64,000 nucleotides of DNA from Malonomonas rubra DSM 5091. Its GTDB lineage: Bacteria > Desulfobacterota > Desulfuromonadia > Desulfuromonadales > Geopsychrobacteraceae. A program made the translations under genes and the position numbers. Below are positions 37,255 to 47,600 of this stretch, in pieces; positions within the stretch are counted from its first letter, which is position 1; the number at the start of each line of letters is the position of its first letter. The stretch spans positions 186,001 to 250,000 of the forward strand of contig NZ_FQZT01000002.1 in the NCBI RefSeq assembly GCF_900142125.1, read 5' to 3'. The notes beneath the pieces were generated by a model that made no database searches, had not been told where the DNA came from, and was given only the letters and a program-made list of their open reading frames with translations.

Positions 37255-38406
37255 TTACTTCACCTTTCTTAATGATTCTGTCACAATCTCAGCAACTCGT
37301 TGTTGACTTGATTCTTCCAAATAAGGATGCATCGGCAAACTAAAAATTCGAGAAGACACCTTTTCTGAGACAGGGAAATCGCCTTCGTTATAGTTCAAGT
37401 CCGCATACGCTTGCTGCAGGTGCAGTGGCTTTGGATAATAAACAGCGGTAGGTATCCCCTTCTGCTGTAGCTCTCCCCTTAGTGTCTCCCTATCCTCTGA
37501 CAAAATCGAGTACTGCGCCCAGGCGCTGGATAGCCCTTTCGGCACATGGGGCGTAATTATTTGTTGGGCGTCAACTTTTGAAAGCAGTTTCGTGTAAGCC
37601 CTCGCCACACGCTGCCTTGCCTCAATCTCTTCGGGGAATATCTCCAACTTTGGCAACAAGATCGCGGCTTGGAGAGTGTCCAGTCGTCCGTTCAGCCCAA
37701 TACGGACATTTTCATATTTATCTATCCCCTGCCCATGAACACGAACAGAGCGCAGCTTTTCTGCAATCTCATCATTATCGGTAAAAATAGCGCCACCATC
37801 ACCGTAGCAGCCTAGCGGCTTAGCTGGAAAAAAGCTGGTAGTCGCTATATCAGCCAAACTGCCAGCCTTGCGACCCTTGTATTCCCCACCCAAACCTTGA
37901 GCAGCATCCTCAACGACAAACAGGCCATGCTCTTTTGCCACCCTATTGATAGAGTCATAGTCTGCCGGCAGGCCAAACAAATCAACAGGAATGATGCCTT
38001 TAGGGACTAAAGGCTGTTCGGAGTTCGGAGTTCGGAGTTCGAAATTCTCAAGCACTTCTTTTAGTTTTTGGGGATCGATATTAAATGTCCTAGGATCAAT
38101 ATCGACATACACGGGAGTTGCGCCAAGCAGGGAAATCACCTCGCCTGTCGCCACAAAAGTGAATGGCGTCGTGAAGATCGCATCCCCTGGTCCGATCCCA
38201 TACGCCATCAGTGACATCAGCAACGCATCGGTTCCACTTGCACAGCTCACGCAGTGCTTTACGCCGACAAAATCAGCCAACCGTTCTTCAAGTTCAAACA
38301 CCTCTGGACCCATAATATATTTCCCATGGTCCAGAACGGCTTTTATCCGTGCTTCTATTTGCGGACGAATTCTTTCTTGTTGCGCATTAAGATCAATAAA
38401 CTGCAT
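37255..38406 (-). CDS. wbpE: UDP-3-keto-sugar aminotransferase (WbpE-like) with a 7-bp tandem repeat
   Basis: A 383-residue DegT-family aminotransferase (MQFIDLNAQQERIRPQIEARI, CASGTDALLMSLMAYGIGPGD, VVEDAAQGLGGEYKGRKAG, Lys in SFFPAKPLGCYGDGG). WbpE converts the 3-keto product of WbpB to UDP-GlcNAc(3NH2)A. Compared with relatives it has an extra stretch (LENFELRTPNSEQPL) coded by three exact copies of GAACTCC (38016-38036). The unit is not a multiple of three, so loss or gain would shift the frame. It follows the WbpD-like gene by 1 nt. Confidence 0.9.
   Translation of the reverse strand: MQFIDLNAQQERIRPQIEARIKAVLDHGKYIMGPEVFELEERLADFVGVKHCVSCASGTDALLMSLMAYGIGPGDAIFTTPFTFVATGEVISLLGATPVYVDIDPRTFNIDPQKLKEVLENFELRTPNSEQPLVPKGIIPVDLFGLPADYDSINRVAKEHGLFVVEDAAQGLGGEYKGRKAGSLADIATTSFFPAKPLGCYGDGGAIFTDNDEIAEKLRSVRVHGQGIDKYENVRIGLNGRLDTLQAAILLPKLEIFPEEIEARQRVARAYTKLLSKVDAQQIITPHVPKGLSSAWAQYSILSEDRETLRGELQQKGIPTAVYYPKPLHLQQAYADLNYNEGDFPVSEKVSSRIFSLPMHPYLEESSQQRVAEIVTESLRKVK
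38016..38041. repeat. Tandem 7-bp repeat inside wbpE
   Basis: Three exact copies of GTTCGGA (plus strand) followed by a partial fourth, within the coding region. Slippage by one unit would move translation out of frame, so this could act as a phase-variation switch. Confidence 0.8.
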
Positions 38407-38407
38407 A

Positions 38408-39073
38408 TCAGGACTTCAACTCATCGTAAGCAATTTTGCCAATTGAGAGATCTTTGGGCAAAGCATCGTCTTCATCCAGATTCAGGCACTTGAGAGCCCC
38501 CTCCGACTCCTGATATTTCAACCCACTTTCCGGACAAGTCATGATTCCATCAGCATCGGGATTTTTAAGTACATGCCCGTGGCGGCTCATCCACCCTTTT
38601 TGCTTAGCAGGGACGCCAAGCATAAGCGCATAGTCGGGAACATCACTGTGTACTACAGCTCCTGCCCCCACAAATGCATAACGCCCAACTGTAATTCCGC
38701 AGACGATAGTCGCATTGGCACCAATCGAGCACCCCTTTTTCAGCAACGTCTTTTCATACAATGATTTACGCAACACCTGGGAACGGGGGTTTGTGACGTT
38801 GGTCAGAACACAGGAGGGTCCCAAAAAAACATCATCCTCGATCTCGACTCCTTCGTAAATCGATATATTATTCTGGACTTTGACGTTGTTGCCGATTGTA
38901 ACCCTCGGCCCGACAACACAATTCTGTCCGAAAGAGCATTTATCACCGATAACACTTTCCGGCAATATATGGCAAAAATGCCAGATTTTTGTCCCAATCC
39001 CGATAGTAACCTTTTCGTCGACATAGCTGGATTCATGGACGAAGTAATCATCAATGGTTTGTTTATCACCCAT
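38408..39073 (-). CDS. wbpD: UDP-amino-glucuronate N-acetyltransferase (WbpD-like)
   Basis: A 221-residue left-handed beta-helix acyltransferase. Hexapeptide repeats run through GIGTKIWHFCHILPESVIGDKCSFGQNCVVG and SIGANATIVCGITVGRYAFVGAGAVV. The C-terminal extension (HGHVLKNPDADGIMTCPESG) is typical of WbpD/WlbB-type enzymes, which acetylate the 3-amino group of UDP-2-acetamido-3-amino-2,3-dideoxyglucuronate. With its neighbours WbpB and WbpE it completes three of the steps to UDP-GlcNAc(3NAc)A. Confidence 0.9.
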   Translation of the reverse strand: MGDKQTIDDYFVHESSYVDEKVTIGIGTKIWHFCHILPESVIGDKCSFGQNCVVGPRVTIGNNVKVQNNISIYEGVEIEDDVFLGPSCVLTNVTNPRSQVLRKSLYEKTLLKKGCSIGANATIVCGITVGRYAFVGAGAVVHSDVPDYALMLGVPAKQKGWMSRHGHVLKNPDADGIMTCPESGLKYQESEGALKCLNLDEDDALPKDLSIGKIAYDELKS

Positions 39074-39135
39074 TACACACTCCCTTGTTTCCTCAAAGCT
39101 ACAACAGCCTGATTATTCTGCGGCCCCAAAGAATA

Positions 39136-40131
39136 CTAGTCACCTTGTCGACGGCCCACAACTAACAATTCACGATCTATAGCCTGACAGAAAGGATGGT
39201 AGTCCCCAACCAATCCGGAAGGCTCTGAATTACGAAAATCATGCACGATACCAATACAATCGCGTACGCTATCCAAGCCAAAACCTCTCCCGGCGAGGAT
39301 TTCTTCATAACTCTTGGTATGTAAATCCGTAAAGCCTCCTGAAAACTCGAACTCATGTCCGTTTACCGTTATCGATCTATAAGTAGACTGTTTGTTTTCT
39401 TTTGCAACTGCAGGGAGATAGTCTGCGTTAACACTCAGAAACCAGCGCACACGGGCATGTTTCAATTCAAGGAAGCCTGCCGATGTGTCTACATTACGAA
39501 CATGACAAACATTTTGCTGAACCGGGCCGAATACGTATGTAAGCATGTCAAAGAAGTGAACACCAATATTTGTCGCCACACCGCCCGATTTATGCTCATC
39601 CCCTTTCCAGCTAACGTGATACCAACGCCCCCGCGAGGTCAGATAGGTTAAATCAACCTCAAACTTTTTGTCTGGTTCCTCTTTCAACTTGTCTTCTACT
39701 GACTGTTTCAAGTCAACAATACTCGGGTGCAGGCGCAACTGAAGGATGGTATTAACCTTCTTACCACATTCTTCCTCTATCTCCTGCAACGCATCAATAT
39801 TCCAAGGATTGAGAACCAAAGGTTTCTCGCAAATAGCATCTGCGTGGGTTCTCAAAGCAAATCGTATATGTGCATCGTGAAGATAATTCGGAGAACAGAT
39901 ACTGACATAGTTCACCTCTTTACCTGCATTTTCACGCCGAAGCTTCTCAACATGACGATCAAAACGTTCAAATTCGGTAAAGAAATTAGCTTTGGGGAAA
40001 TATGAATCCATAATGCCAACGGAATCATTTTTATCCACAGCGGCAACAAGATTATTACCTGTTTCCTTTATTGCTTTCATGTGGCGAGGTGCAATATACC
40101 CCCCCGCACCGATAAGGGCAAAATTTTTCAC
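39136..40131 (-). CDS. wbpB: UDP-GlcNAcA 3-dehydrogenase (WbpB/WlbA-like Gfo/Idh/MocA)
   Basis: A 331-residue NAD-dependent oxidoreductase. The N-terminus [22 protein letters not shown] is the WlbA/WbpB form of the dinucleotide motif. The catalytic Lys is in [11 protein letters not shown] and the active-site His region in [16 protein letters not shown]. It oxidises C3 of UDP-N-acetylglucuronic acid. Translation begins at a GTG that overlaps the stop of the upstream epimerase (GTGA). The first pathway enzyme, UDP-GlcNAc 6-dehydrogenase (WbpA), is not in the window. Confidence 0.92.
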   Translation of the reverse strand: MKNFALIGAGGYIAPRHMKAIKETGNNLVAAVDKNDSVGIMDSYFPKANFFTEFERFDRHVEKLRRENAGKEVNYVSICSPNYLHDAHIRFALRTHADAICEKPLVLNPWNIDALQEIEEECGKKVNTILQLRLHPSIVDLKQSVEDKLKEEPDKKFEVDLTYLTSRGRWYHVSWKGDEHKSGGVATNIGVHFFDMLTYVFGPVQQNVCHVRNVDTSAGFLELKHARVRWFLSVNADYLPAVAKENKQSTYRSITVNGHEFEFSGGFTDLHTKSYEEILAGRGFGLDSVRDCIGIVHDFRNSEPSGLVGDYHPFCQAIDRELLVVGRRQGD

Positions 40132-41153
40132 CTAGCAGATCCTTTTAAAAATCGATAGAATTCGCGATACCATTTCACAAAACTAGCAATCCCATCCTCA
40201 ATCGAAGTCGCCGGCTTGAAACCAACATCCCCCACCAAAGCATCAACATCCGCGTAAGTTTCCGGCACATCCCCCGGTTGGATTGGCAGCATTTGCTTTT
40301 CCGCTTTTTCACCTAATGCGCTTTCCAGCGTTTCGATCATCCTCATCAATTCAACCGGCTGATTATTGCCGATATTGTAAAGCCTGTAAGGGACAGCGGC
40401 GGTTCCAGGATCAGGCGTGGCACCACTCCATTCAGGGTTCGGCTCGGCTACTTTGTCCAAAGTCCGCACAACGCCTTCGACGATATCATCGATATAGGTG
40501 AAATCCCGCTTCATTTTGCCATAGTTGAAAACCTGTATCGGTTCTCCAGCCAGTATTGCTTTGGTAAAGAGAAAGAGGGCCATATCTGGCCGTCCCCATG
40601 GTCCATAAACAGTGAAAAAACGCAGACCTGTCGTCGGCAGCCCATAGAGGTGGCTGTAGGTATGTGCCATCAACTCGTTGGCTTTTTTTGAGGCGGCGTA
40701 CAGAGAAACCGGGTGATCAACGTTGTCGTGAACAGAAAACGGCATAGCAGTATTGGCGCCATAAACTGATGAAGATGAGGCATAGACCAGATGCTCAACC
40801 TCGTTATGCCGGCAGCCTTCGAGGATATTCATAAAACCTTGAATATTGCTGTCGATATAAGAATGAGGATTGGTCAGGGAATAACGCACCCCGGCCTGGG
40901 CAGCGAGGTTGACGACCCGTTCAAACTTTTCAGTTTTGAACAAATCGGCAATCCCTTGGCGGTCGGCCAGGTCCATTTTGACGAAACGGAAGTTGGGCTT
41001 GTCAGTCAACTGCGACAGACGCGCTTGCTTGAGGCTGACATCATAGTAATCATTCATGTTGTCAAGACCGACAACTTCGTCACCCCGTGCCAGCAGTTTT
41101 TTCGCCAAATGAAACCCGATGAATCCTGCTGCTCCAGTTACTAACACTTTCAT
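40128..41153 (-). CDS. UDP-glucuronate 4-epimerase
   Basis: A 341-residue extended SDR with [36 protein letters not shown], YxxxK in [12 protein letters not shown] and [18 protein letters not shown]. The [19 protein letters not shown] motif and [17 protein letters not shown] are characteristic of UDP-glucuronate 4-epimerases, which give UDP-galacturonate. It is the first gene of the polysaccharide array as read on the minus strand; a long hairpin at 41187-41216 separates it from comEA. Confidence 0.92.
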   Translation of the reverse strand: MKVLVTGAAGFIGFHLAKKLLARGDEVVGLDNMNDYYDVSLKQARLSQLTDKPNFRFVKMDLADRQGIADLFKTEKFERVVNLAAQAGVRYSLTNPHSYIDSNIQGFMNILEGCRHNEVEHLVYASSSSVYGANTAMPFSVHDNVDHPVSLYAASKKANELMAHTYSHLYGLPTTGLRFFTVYGPWGRPDMALFLFTKAILAGEPIQVFNYGKMKRDFTYIDDIVEGVVRTLDKVAEPNPEWSGATPDPGTAAVPYRLYNIGNNQPVELMRMIETLESALGEKAEKQMLPIQPGDVPETYADVDALVGDVGFKPATSIEDGIASFVKWYREFYRFLKGSAR

Positions 41154-41186
41154 ACGTCACCAACCTGAATATGACTCAAAATACAA

Positions 41187-41216
41187 TTCGGGAAGAGGGT
41201 TACCCCTCTTCCCGAA
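41187..41216 (-). terminator. Strong hairpin between comEA-like gene and the glycan operon
   Basis: A perfect 13-bp stem (TTCGGGAAGAGGG at 41187-41199, CCCTCTTCCCGAA at 41204-41216). The T run on the minus strand is weak (TTGTATTTT), so it may be a terminator of modest strength. Confidence 0.65.
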
Positions 41217-41252
41217 AACGCGAAAAGGCCTGCTTAATTTCCGAAAAGTTTA

Positions 41253-41540
41253 TTACTTTGCTTTTACCAAGGTCAAATACGGTGTCATCTGTTCGAGCTT
41301 TTTATCGCCGATCCCTTTCACCTCGCTTAATTCAGCCAGAGAGGTGAAACCGTTATGCTGCTGGCGATAATCAACGATACGCCGAGCGATCACGTCACCC
41401 ACACCCTTAATCTCGACCAGCTGTTCAACTGTTGCTGAATTGACATCCAGCTTATCAGCAGCAACTGCCTGAAAACTACCAACGGACAACAACAGAAGAA
41501 ACAACAACAGACAGGTTAAACTTTTGCTAAAAAATCTCAT
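41253..41540 (-). CDS. ComEA-like helix-hairpin-helix protein
   Basis: A 95-residue exported protein with an N-terminal signal peptide (about 1-27, ending QAVAA) and two helix-hairpin-helix motifs, LDVNSATVEQLVEIKGVGDVIARRIVDYR and LAELSEVKGIGDKKLEQM. ComEA proteins bind double-stranded DNA in the periplasm during uptake. Short stand-alone forms like this occur widely in Proteobacteria. ATG 41540 follows GGGAGGG. Confidence 0.9.
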   Translation of the reverse strand: MRFFSKSLTCLLLFLLLLSVGSFQAVAADKLDVNSATVEQLVEIKGVGDVIARRIVDYRQQHNGFTSLAELSEVKGIGDKKLEQMTPYLTLVKAK

Positions 41541-41617
41541 ATTCCCTCCCACCTTTTTATAGGCGCCCCCCCGGGCGCGAAGGCCAAATGGCCTTTTCGC
41601 CTTTGCATCACATAGAA

Positions 41618-41649
41618 AGCCGGTCGAAAGAATACCACTTCGACCGGCT
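41618..41649 (-). terminator. Terminator after the PpiC-type gene
   Basis: An 11-bp stem (AGCCGGTCGAA at 41618-41628, TTCGACCGGCT at 41639-41649) directly downstream of the minus-strand foldase gene. A second small hairpin (AAGGCC/GGCCTT) lies at about 41579-41595. Confidence 0.7.
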
Positions 41650-41691
41650 CCTGAAAAGAAACAATTTATTGATAATAATCTACCAAATAGC

Positions 41692-42654
41692 CTACTTGAT
41701 AAACACCTCGGCTGGGTACTGTTTTTTCAGCTCAGCCATCCACTTATCGTACAGTTCCGACTTTTTCCCACCCTCGACATTGCTGCGGATTTTGCCGGCG
41801 ACCTCTTCGAAGGTCATTTCGTGAGCCGGCTTTGCTTCGGTCAGCTTGATAACGTGAAACCCAGCAATAGTCTCCACAGGTCCGACGATTTCTCCCGGCT
41901 GCAGATTCTTAATTGCATCTTCGAATTCCTTAACCACCTGTCCACTATGAAAGTAGCCGGTATCGCCACCAACGAACTTGGTCGGCTCATCAGAATTATA
42001 GTAGGCCAGATTATAGAAATCTTCACCGGCTTTAGCTCGTTTAGCCAAGTCTTCGGCTTTGTCCAATAACGCCTGGCGTTGCTCGCCGACGAGCGTCGGG
42101 TCGACTTTAATCAGGATGTGGCTGGCTCGGTACTGGGGTGGGCGCATGTACATCTGCTTATTATCGTCGTAATAAGCACGCACCTCCTCATCAGTAATTT
42201 TGGCTTTTTCATTGACCACCAGGTCTTCTGCTTTTTGCGCCAGCAACATACGGTAGACTGAAGCCCGGAAAGCCGGGATACTTTCGCCGGCAAGTGCCTC
42301 TGTCAACTCGGCGTCAGTCTTGAACCGCTCACGTACTTTCGCCAGACGCTCATCAACTGCGGTGTTGGGAACAGACATCTCGTTGGCAAAGGCATACTGT
42401 GCTTTGCAGGCTTGATCGATCAAATTGTCCAGCGCCTGAAATTTCATTTCAGATACTTTTTCAGCTGAAAGCTGGGCGTGCCCCATACGTGGCGGTGAAA
42501 TCCGCTGATATTCCCTGCGCAGTTCATATTTGGTGATTTCCAAATTGCCAACTTTGGCGACAATGTCGGGCATCGGTGCGGCGAAGGCAGATAGGGGCAG
42601 GCAAAAGAAGACAAGGTAAAGAGGGATCAATCGCATTACGTATCTAAAAAGCAT
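41692..42654 (-). CDS. Peptidyl-prolyl isomerase (SurA/PpiC-like foldase)
   Basis: A 320-residue exported protein: signal peptide (about 1-25, ...PLSAFAAPMP), an N-terminal SurA_N-like chaperone region (about 30-160), then a parvulin domain (about 175-275, YRASHILIKVDP, FVGGDTGYFHSGQVVKEFEDAI, GPVETIAGFHVIKLTEAKPA). It would help fold outer-membrane or periplasmic proteins. Its position just downstream of a seven-haem cytochrome and an outer-membrane protein gene suggests co-expression with those clients. AGGAGATAG precedes the start. Confidence 0.92.
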   Translation of the reverse strand: MLFRYVMRLIPLYLVFFCLPLSAFAAPMPDIVAKVGNLEITKYELRREYQRISPPRMGHAQLSAEKVSEMKFQALDNLIDQACKAQYAFANEMSVPNTAVDERLAKVRERFKTDAELTEALAGESIPAFRASVYRMLLAQKAEDLVVNEKAKITDEEVRAYYDDNKQMYMRPPQYRASHILIKVDPTLVGEQRQALLDKAEDLAKRAKAGEDFYNLAYYNSDEPTKFVGGDTGYFHSGQVVKEFEDAIKNLQPGEIVGPVETIAGFHVIKLTEAKPAHEMTFEEVAGKIRSNVEGGKKSELYDKWMAELKKQYPAEVFIK

Positions 42655-42687
42655 TATTTCTATCTCCTGTTCTCTTTCAATTCGGTT

Positions 42688-43497
42688 CTATTTGATGTGG
42701 CATTCGCGGCAGAGCGCGCTGGCGTAATTATCGACAACCAGCATCCGCCGCTTGCTTGAATAAGGATTGTGACAAGATGCGCAACCGACCTTGCCGTCGT
42801 AGAGAGCTATCTCCGGCGCAAGCATCTCTACCGGCCGCAACTCCCGGTCGAGCAAGGCCGCTTTTCGGTAATCCATCCCGATTGGGTGTGACAGTCCACG
42901 TCGCTGGTAAGTCAAAGCGTCGCCACCCATGACTTTGTAACTGGCATCCGAGGCGATAACCCCATCATGACAATTCAGGCACTCGAGGGTAATCTGGTCG
43001 AGAACCTGATGATAAACTGTGTTGCTTTCGACAATACCCGACTTGCCGTGGGCAATACCGACGCTGCCGATGTGTCTCTGCCCATCCAGCGGCAAGGTTC
43101 CACGATGACAGAGATCGCAGAAATCTTTTCCCCGTGCATCTGTCCGTAAAAAGTCAAGATCATCACCCAGGCCAACATCGTGCGGATCATGACAGGTCGC
43201 GCAGGTCATGCGCCCAGCCCAATCAAGAGCAAAGGATTCCGGCACCTTCATGCTCGGCACCATGCCGATGGGGTGAGAATTCCGCGTTGAGATCGTGTGG
43301 CACTCGGCACAGAGATAACTGATATCGCGGACAAACTTTCCGGGACTGTCCTCCGTCGGCATACTCAAGTGACACATTTCACAACGACCGCGAAAATCAT
43401 GACCTCCACCACTGAAACCAGCCCACAAACCGACACTGAGGCAAAACACCAGTAGCAATAGGAAGAAACCTGAGCAATATAGCGGCTTATCGTGCAC
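42688..43497 (-). CDS. Seven-haem c-type cytochrome
   Basis: A 269-residue exported protein with seven CXXCH motifs: CEMCH, CAECH, CATCH, CDLCH, CLNCH, CASCH and CRECH. The N-terminal hydrophobic segment (LLLLVFCLSVGLWAGF) is a signal peptide or anchor. Repeated 'CXXCHDPHD' and 'SHPIGM' elements resemble the doubled-CXXCH family. Translation probably starts at GTG 43497, with GGGAGAG upstream. A periplasmic electron-transfer role is expected; partner unknown. It lies 33 nt upstream of the foldase gene. Confidence 0.92.
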   Translation of the reverse strand: MHDKPLYCSGFFLLLLVFCLSVGLWAGFSGGGHDFRGRCEMCHLSMPTEDSPGKFVRDISYLCAECHTISTRNSHPIGMVPSMKVPESFALDWAGRMTCATCHDPHDVGLGDDLDFLRTDARGKDFCDLCHRGTLPLDGQRHIGSVGIAHGKSGIVESNTVYHQVLDQITLECLNCHDGVIASDASYKVMGGDALTYQRRGLSHPIGMDYRKAALLDRELRPVEMLAPEIALYDGKVGCASCHNPYSSKRRMLVVDNYASALCRECHIK

Positions 43498-43557
43498 GCT
43501 GGCAACTCTCCCAGAGACAAACGGTTGCGTAAAGGATCATAGACATCAACAACAGAA

Positions 43558-44445
43558 CTATCCCTCGCTACGCCTAATCAGTTTTGTGCAGCCATTCTCA
43601 TCGACTTGAAAACCAGGGGGGTTAGATGGACAACGATCCAGCTCGTTCGGCACACCGTCACCATCGTCATCAAAGAAGCAGCCTTTTTCATCGACATTCA
43701 ACCCTGCAGGTGTTGCCGGGCAGGCATCCTGATAGTCAGCAACGCCATCGGCATCGGCGTCAGGAGCGTCGACCGGACAACCTCTTTTATCGACCTGCAA
43801 GCCCGCAGGTGTGTCTGGGCATTTATCCTTGCTGTCGAACACACCGTCTTTATCGCTATCGGTTACGTCAATTTTCTTCTTCGGTTTGCGCTCGACCCCG
43901 AAGTAATAACTCAGGCCGGCGGTATATTCGAAATCACTGCGCGAATCGTCACCAAAAACCATCAAGTGCCGCATATCAAGCCGCAGCTTGAGGAAATCGG
44001 TCAGTTTAAATTTGCTGCCGACACCATAAGTCAACAGTGGATCTTCACTCGACTTCCTCTCTTCCCCAGCGACGAACAGCGCACCACCGCCGATAGTCAG
44101 GAAAGGTTCGAGCCAAGTTGCGCTTTTGGGTGCAGTGAACAGATAGAGCAAGTCAAGGCGAAGCAGATCGAGATCAACATCTGAATTATCGAGATCGCTC
44201 TCCCCTTCAAGGTGCTGATAGACAGCTTCTACGCCAAGACGGTCCGCGAAACCACGGCCATTCACTTCATAACCCAGCTTAATGCCGTAAACAGAGTCAG
44301 CATCGATATCGGCGCTACTCCCAATGGAATAACCGCCTCCGGTCAGCGTCAAAGTCGGCCAGCCATGCTTTTCCTCCGCCTGAACAGAGCTGAAAAACAG
44401 CGACAGCAGGGCTAAAGACAGAATCCAGACTCTTTTTATTGTCAC
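43558..44445 (-). CDS. Outer-membrane beta-barrel protein with TSP3 calcium repeats
   Basis: A 295-residue protein starting at GTG 44445 (TAGGAG upstream). A signal peptide ends at SSVQAEE. Residues about 30-190 form alternating amphipathic strands of an OmpA-like eight-stranded barrel (LTLTGGGYSIGSSAD onward, ending AGLSYYFG). Residues about 195-290 contain three thrombospondin type-3 repeats (DSDKDGVFDSKDKCPDTPAG, DADADGVADYQDACPATPAG, DDDGDGVPNELDRCPSNPPG), calcium-binding in other proteins. The usual C-terminal OmpA peptidoglycan-binding domain is missing. It may anchor or shield the neighbouring cytochrome. Confidence 0.85.
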   Translation of the reverse strand: MTIKRVWILSLALLSLFFSSVQAEEKHGWPTLTLTGGGYSIGSSADIDADSVYGIKLGYEVNGRGFADRLGVEAVYQHLEGESDLDNSDVDLDLLRLDLLYLFTAPKSATWLEPFLTIGGGALFVAGEERKSSEDPLLTYGVGSKFKLTDFLKLRLDMRHLMVFGDDSRSDFEYTAGLSYYFGVERKPKKKIDVTDSDKDGVFDSKDKCPDTPAGLQVDKRGCPVDAPDADADGVADYQDACPATPAGLNVDEKGCFFDDDGDGVPNELDRCPSNPPGFQVDENGCTKLIRRSEG

Positions 44446-44608
44446 GCGAACTCCTACATTAAGAGGCACAAACAGTTTGATTATACGCAACCTGCTCGCA
44501 GGATTGTTATTTTTAATCTTCTTTCTGATCAGCAGCAGTTATCAAATTGCGTGGCTACAATTGCAAACTTCAAGCCACCAACATAGAGCTTTTTGCATGA
44601 AAAAAAAA

Positions 44609-44638
44609 TCGGGCCCAAGGATTTCTCCTTGAGCCCGA
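44609..44638 (-). terminator. Terminator of selenocysteine cytochrome 1
   Basis: A 13-bp stem with one mismatch (TCGGGCCCAAGGA and TCCTTGAGCCCGA) followed on the minus strand by eight T. Its core, GGGCCC flanking AAGGA, is nearly the same as in the terminators at 59568 and 63424. Confidence 0.9.
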
Positions 44639-44667
44639 CGGTGAGGGTTAACTGAAAATCCTGTCGA

Positions 44668-47600
44668 TTAAGGAGCGATCGTCAGAATCTCACGCTTAAT
44701 GTCTACGCGAGTGCTGCCGTTGTAGACGTAGACGGTCGTACGGTAGTTGTAGTTGCTACCGTCGAAGTACCGGCTAGAAGCACTGAAGTTATGCGGTACG
44801 CTTACCGAAGCGGCAGTGTCATAGACACGCTCTCTCGCACCGTCACCCCAGATGATGTACAGCATGGTGTGCGCCGGCAGGTTGCTAAAGGTTACTGAGT
44901 TGTCTAAACCAGAAGGTGAATCTACAGCGATATCAGCAGCCGGAGCAGGTGCGGCAACTTGAACCTGCTGGGAAACCTGATCAACATCACCGCTGGCGTT
45001 GATGACCTTGAGAGTCACAGTCCAGGTGCCGATGGTGTTAAAGGTTTTGGTAACGGTGGAACCGGTGAGAACACCAGCTTCATCGTTAACAGTCCAGCTG
45101 TAGGTATTGGCTGCATCATTACCAGTGGTGTCAGCCACCAGGTTGATGGTTGCACCAACCTCGACACTTGCGGGAACCGAAGCATCGATAGCAGCTACCG
45201 GAGCGTTGACGTAGTCAGACAGAGTCCGGTTGGCTTCCAGTGCTGTCGCCTTAGCATGTGCGTCGGCTTCGTCGAAGTAGAGGAACTCAGCACGGCTCAG
45301 GTCGGTGGTACGGACATAGTGTGCATCCGCAGCGAGACAGGTCAGGTCGGCTTCAGTCGCAGCAGTGTAGGCGATGAAGGTCGAACCATCCCAGCAACCA
45401 TGCTCTTCGAATTCAACTTCGTGAACGGTACCAGCTTTGCTCTGTGCTTCAGCACCGGTGATGATGTCGGCAGGCTCTGCAACGATCTCGTAGTCAACAA
45501 CCGGGCGCTGCATCATGTTGTACCCGGAGATATCGATGACCATCCCACCATTGGCTTGGTTGATGTCATAGATACCGGTCATGTCAACGGTGTCAGCAGT
45601 CGGAACCGCCGAACCGGTCATGTCGTAACCGCCGGAGAAGAAGTGAGAGTTGGCGTCGTGACAATCGTTACAAGAAGTACCCAGAACGGCAACGCTCGGG
45701 CTGACAACGTTGTGAGTCACCTGGAAAGGACCACCGAAGATGGTCAACTGGGTTTGATCCCAAGGCTTGTTGCCACCAGCCATGGAGTCCATACCGGTAC
45801 GGAATGCCTGGTAAGCGTTGATCTGCTCCGGGGTGTTGAACATGGTGTTACCACCATAGACGCCAACGTAGTCCCAGTCACTCATCGGGTTGAAGCCGTT
45901 AGCAGTCTGGCTGCTGTAAACGGAACCGTACGGGTTACCAGCGTCCATCGGATCACCGAAACCGATCGGCACGACAGCGAAACCGGTGTCAGCAAAGGTC
46001 GGGCCGGTCTTCAGGTCGCGCTGAATCCATGGATCGAAACCGAGCATGCCGGCCGGAGCCTGGCTATCAGCCTCAACACCGGTGGCACCGTCGCCGTTGG
46101 CGTCGAAAGCACCGTTGTTATCCCAGAGGATCGCGGTAATCATGTTGATGTTGTAAATCTTGCGGCGGTAGTCCGGGTTCGGAGTCACACCGTCAGCAAG
46201 GAACTTCGGTCCATTCTGCCACCAACCTTTAAGCAGGTCGTATTGCGGCATGGTCGACCAGTCGTTCATTTCGTTGACATACATGTTCTTCGGGAACGGC
46301 AGACCAGTAATCGTCTGGAAATCTGCTTCCGGGATGTCCTTCAGACCCATCGGGTCAGTGAACATGGCCATCATGCCTTTTTCCTGCTGGAAACCGATCA
46401 TAGTCGGGTAGCGGTTACCAGAGGTACAATCGAGAGCACGAACTGCCATCGACTGCTTCTTCATGTGACAGACAGTACAATCGATGATGTCGAGGTGATC
46501 ACCCATAAACGGGCCTTCAGCACCAATCGCATTGGTGATCTTTGCGGTCAAACCGGCAGCGGCGTGAGCAGCAGTCGGGTTACCGGCACCGTAAGTTTCG
46601 ATCGGCAGACCTTCAGCATTCTTGCCAGTAATGTGGCAATGCTCACAACGCTTGGCAGTGTTACGGGAATCCTGGCCAGTCTTGTCGACAGCGTTAGTGC
46701 CGGACTCAACACCACCGAGACGGGCGTAACCACGGCCCGGATCGCACTGGTCTTTGTTGGTCGCGTTGGTGTCCATGTGACAACTGGCACAGGTCAGGCT
46801 GTGGTGTGCTTCCACTTGAGCGCTGTCGTCGAACAGGTCGCCACGCTTGAAGAAGTCAGCACGCGGGAACGGAATAGTCGCCTTTTTCAGTGCACTCTGG
46901 TCGTAATCGAGACCACCGTTGAAGTAGATCGGACCGGACATAGGCTGGTTGTTACCACCCATCTCGCCAGACATCTGGCTCAACGGAGTGACATTCTTGT
47001 AAGTCTGGAACAGCGCCATCGGGAACATGCCAGCGAACGGACCACCTGCATCACTGCCATCACCGTACACCCAGGAACCGTCCATCTGAGCATAAACAGT
47101 CGGGGACTGAGACGCCATCGACGGATCGATAAAAGCAGCGTTCAGGTCGTAGCCAGGCATTGCCAGACCGGTCGGGCCTGCGAACGGGCTTAGCGGATTG
47201 AATTCCATCGGCGAAGCGGCCAGGAACTTGTCGAACATGTCCGAGAAGTTTTCCATGGTGGTCGGGCTGTGGCAGAGACGGCAGTTGTCGCTCGGCGGGT
47301 TGCCCTTGATACGGGAAACTGTATTACCGGACAGCACGGCAACCTTCATGGTGCCTTGACCAGTCATGATATTCGGAACATCCATCGAATCGACAATGTT
47401 CGGCAGATAAGACTGGGTGAACATGTTCATCATTCCGGAACCCATAGCCGGGGCAGCGTTCAGAGCACCCATCTGTACAGCAACGGAGCTGACGATATTG
47501 TTGTAGCCTTCCATGTGACAGAACATGCAGTCGATCTCGCGCACGTTCGGCATCTGGAAGTTCGGCATATCTACACCCACGGTCGTATACTCTCCGTCAC

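Noticed and set aside
44959-47193. A 744-codon open frame on the plus strand antisense to cytochrome 1
   Set aside because: It is a composition shadow: the minus-strand frame has haem motifs, signal peptide and homology; the plus frame is rich in Val/Thr/Arg with no domain. Similar long shadows occur at 55801-57735 and 60905-62533.
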